Source: Salinibacterium sp. G-O1 (GTDB lineage: Bacteria; Actinomycetota; Actinomycetes; Actinomycetales; Microbacteriaceae). From it: a DNA stretch of 64,000 nt. The notes beneath the pieces are model-generated. The model was not told the DNA's origin, ran no database searches, and saw only the letters and a program-made list of their open reading frames with translations. The position numbers were made by a program, and so were the translations under genes. The stretch spans positions 682,001-746,000 of the forward strand of contig NZ_JASISV010000002.1 in the NCBI RefSeq assembly GCF_030063305.1, given 5' to 3'. The first letter of the stretch is position 1. The number at the start of each line of letters is the position of its first letter. This document shows, one piece after another, positions 63,290 to 64,000 of this stretch.

Positions 63290-64000
63290 CTACCGCGAGA
63301 AACGTAGGGTCACTAGCTGGAACGGCCGGAGTGACAGTGACACCGTCGACTCGGTGTTTGAGCTCACCGCACTCTGGTCGATCGCACGCTCGAGAAGGTC
63401 CGTTTCCGTCACCGACGTCCATCCGAATTCTGTCGACAGAGTCGTCGAGGTTCGCGACCCATGTGCCTCATACAGCCGCACGATGACGTCACCGGATCGG
63501 TCGTCGGCAAGCTTCACCGCTTCAACGACGACGCCTGGTTTGTCCACCGCGATGAGCGGAGCTGGAGCACCCGAGCCGCGGATCGTCCGCAGCGGCAGGT
63601 TCAGACGGTACCCCTCCTCCACAGCTTCGGGGATTCCTGCCCCCGCGCGGATCGACACGACGAACGTGTGCACGCCCTGATCGCACTCGGGATCCGGGAA
63701 GAGAGGCGCCCTCAGCAACGAGAGGCGCACCACGGTTGCCGTCGCTCCATCAGCCATCTCTGAACGACGGATGTCGTGACCGTAGATGGAATCGTTCGCG
63801 ACGGAGACCCCGTAGCCGGGCTCGCCGACCTGCACCCAACGATGCGCAACAGTCTCGAATCGAGCCGAGTCCCACGACGTGTTGGCATGGGTGGGGCGAT
63901 AGAGGTGGCCGAACTGGATCTCGGATGCGGCGCGATCCGCGTGGACATCGAGAGGGAACGACAGCTTGAGCAGCTTCTCACGCTCGTGCCAGTCCACGGT
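63290..64000 (-). CDS. Alpha-mannosidase (GH38), C-terminal part, second copy
   Basis: This is the last 236 codons or so of a gene extending past the right edge. The visible chain (WHEREKLLKLSFPLDVHADRA, FGHLYRPTHANTSWDSARFE, VGEPGYGVSVANDSIYGHD) is the C-terminal beta domain of GH38 mannosidases. A full-length enzyme is expected from the open reading frame at the edge. It converges with the ROK gene, with a gap of 39 bases. Sequence differs clearly from the GH38 at 58837, so it is a paralogue rather than a fresh duplicate. Confidence 0.9.
   Translation of the reverse strand, partial: TVDWHEREKLLKLSFPLDVHADRAASEIQFGHLYRPTHANTSWDSARFETVAHRWVQVGEPGYGVSVANDSIYGHDIRRSEMADGATATVVRLSLLRAPLFPDPECDQGVHTFVVSIRAGAGIPEAVEEGYRLNLPLRTIRGSGAPAPLIAVDKPGVVVEAVKLADDRSGDVIVRLYEAHGSRTSTTLSTEFGWTSVTETDLLERAIDQSAVSSNTESTVSLSLRPFQLVTLRFSR

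Noticed and set aside
1-64000. CRISPR arrays, insertion sequences, phage genes, toxin-antitoxin pairs
   Set aside because: No direct-repeat arrays, transposase, integrase, capsid or toxin motifs were seen on either strand.

Overview
The window is a chromosomal segment of a high-GC Gram-positive bacterium, most likely an actinobacterium of the family Microbacteriaceae. The grounds are the GC-rich coding sequence with many GTG starts, paired clpP1/clpP2, an ultra-short ileS T-box leader, DUF4233 between folC and ndk, a group II truncated haemoglobin, an Rv2466c-like thioredoxin-fold protein and a SCO7613-type membrane protein. The genus cannot be fixed from the sequence alone. There are no insertion sequences, phage genes or CRISPR arrays, and almost all the DNA is coding.

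Positions 1-7.9 kb: the 5' part of an RNase E/G gene (minus strand, running off the left edge), a VKOR-family gene, then a minus-strand run ileS-folC-DUF4233-ndk. A well-formed translational T-box leader precedes ileS. Positions 7.9-20.6 kb: an MHS-type transporter, an MscS channel, a membrane-anchored protein with an HExxH motif, valS with a GNAT gene and a small ORF, a methyltransferase, an M3 oligopeptidase, a luciferase-like oxidoreductase and a BenE-type transporter with an unusual start region.

Positions 20.6-27.9 kb: proteostasis genes (clpX, clpP2, clpP1, tig), with a copper-type YcnI/CopC operon on the opposite strand between clpX and clpP2. A long inverted repeat, a TPR gene, two tRNA genes (Pro-TGG, Gly-TCC) and several terminators follow.

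Positions 27.9-38.2 kb: a xylan/xylo-oligosaccharide locus. It holds a secreted multidomain GH10 xylanase, a cytoplasmic GH3 glycosidase, two ABC permeases and a lipoprotein binding protein. A LacI-type regulator is divergent from them, and two near-identical palindromic operators lie in the shared promoter region. No ATPase is encoded here, so a shared one is expected elsewhere. A 14-bp hairpin separates the binding-protein gene from the permeases.

Positions 38.3-54.5 kb: a three-gene ABC-2 transporter unit, an alpha/beta hydrolase with a small membrane protein, a 1231-residue polytopic protein with a zinc ribbon, a NarL-type two-component system, Dps, a run of amidohydrolase-PaiB-Nei/Fpg-RpiB genes, DUF2332, two conserved proteins of unknown function and a DsbA-fold protein. 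Positions 54.6-64 kb: pepN, a second MscS channel followed by truncated haemoglobin, then a mannoside locus with a GH38 alpha-mannosidase, a ROK regulator and the 3' part of a second GH38 gene that runs off the right edge. Two copies of one palindromic repeat family lie just after the MFS gene and just after pepN.
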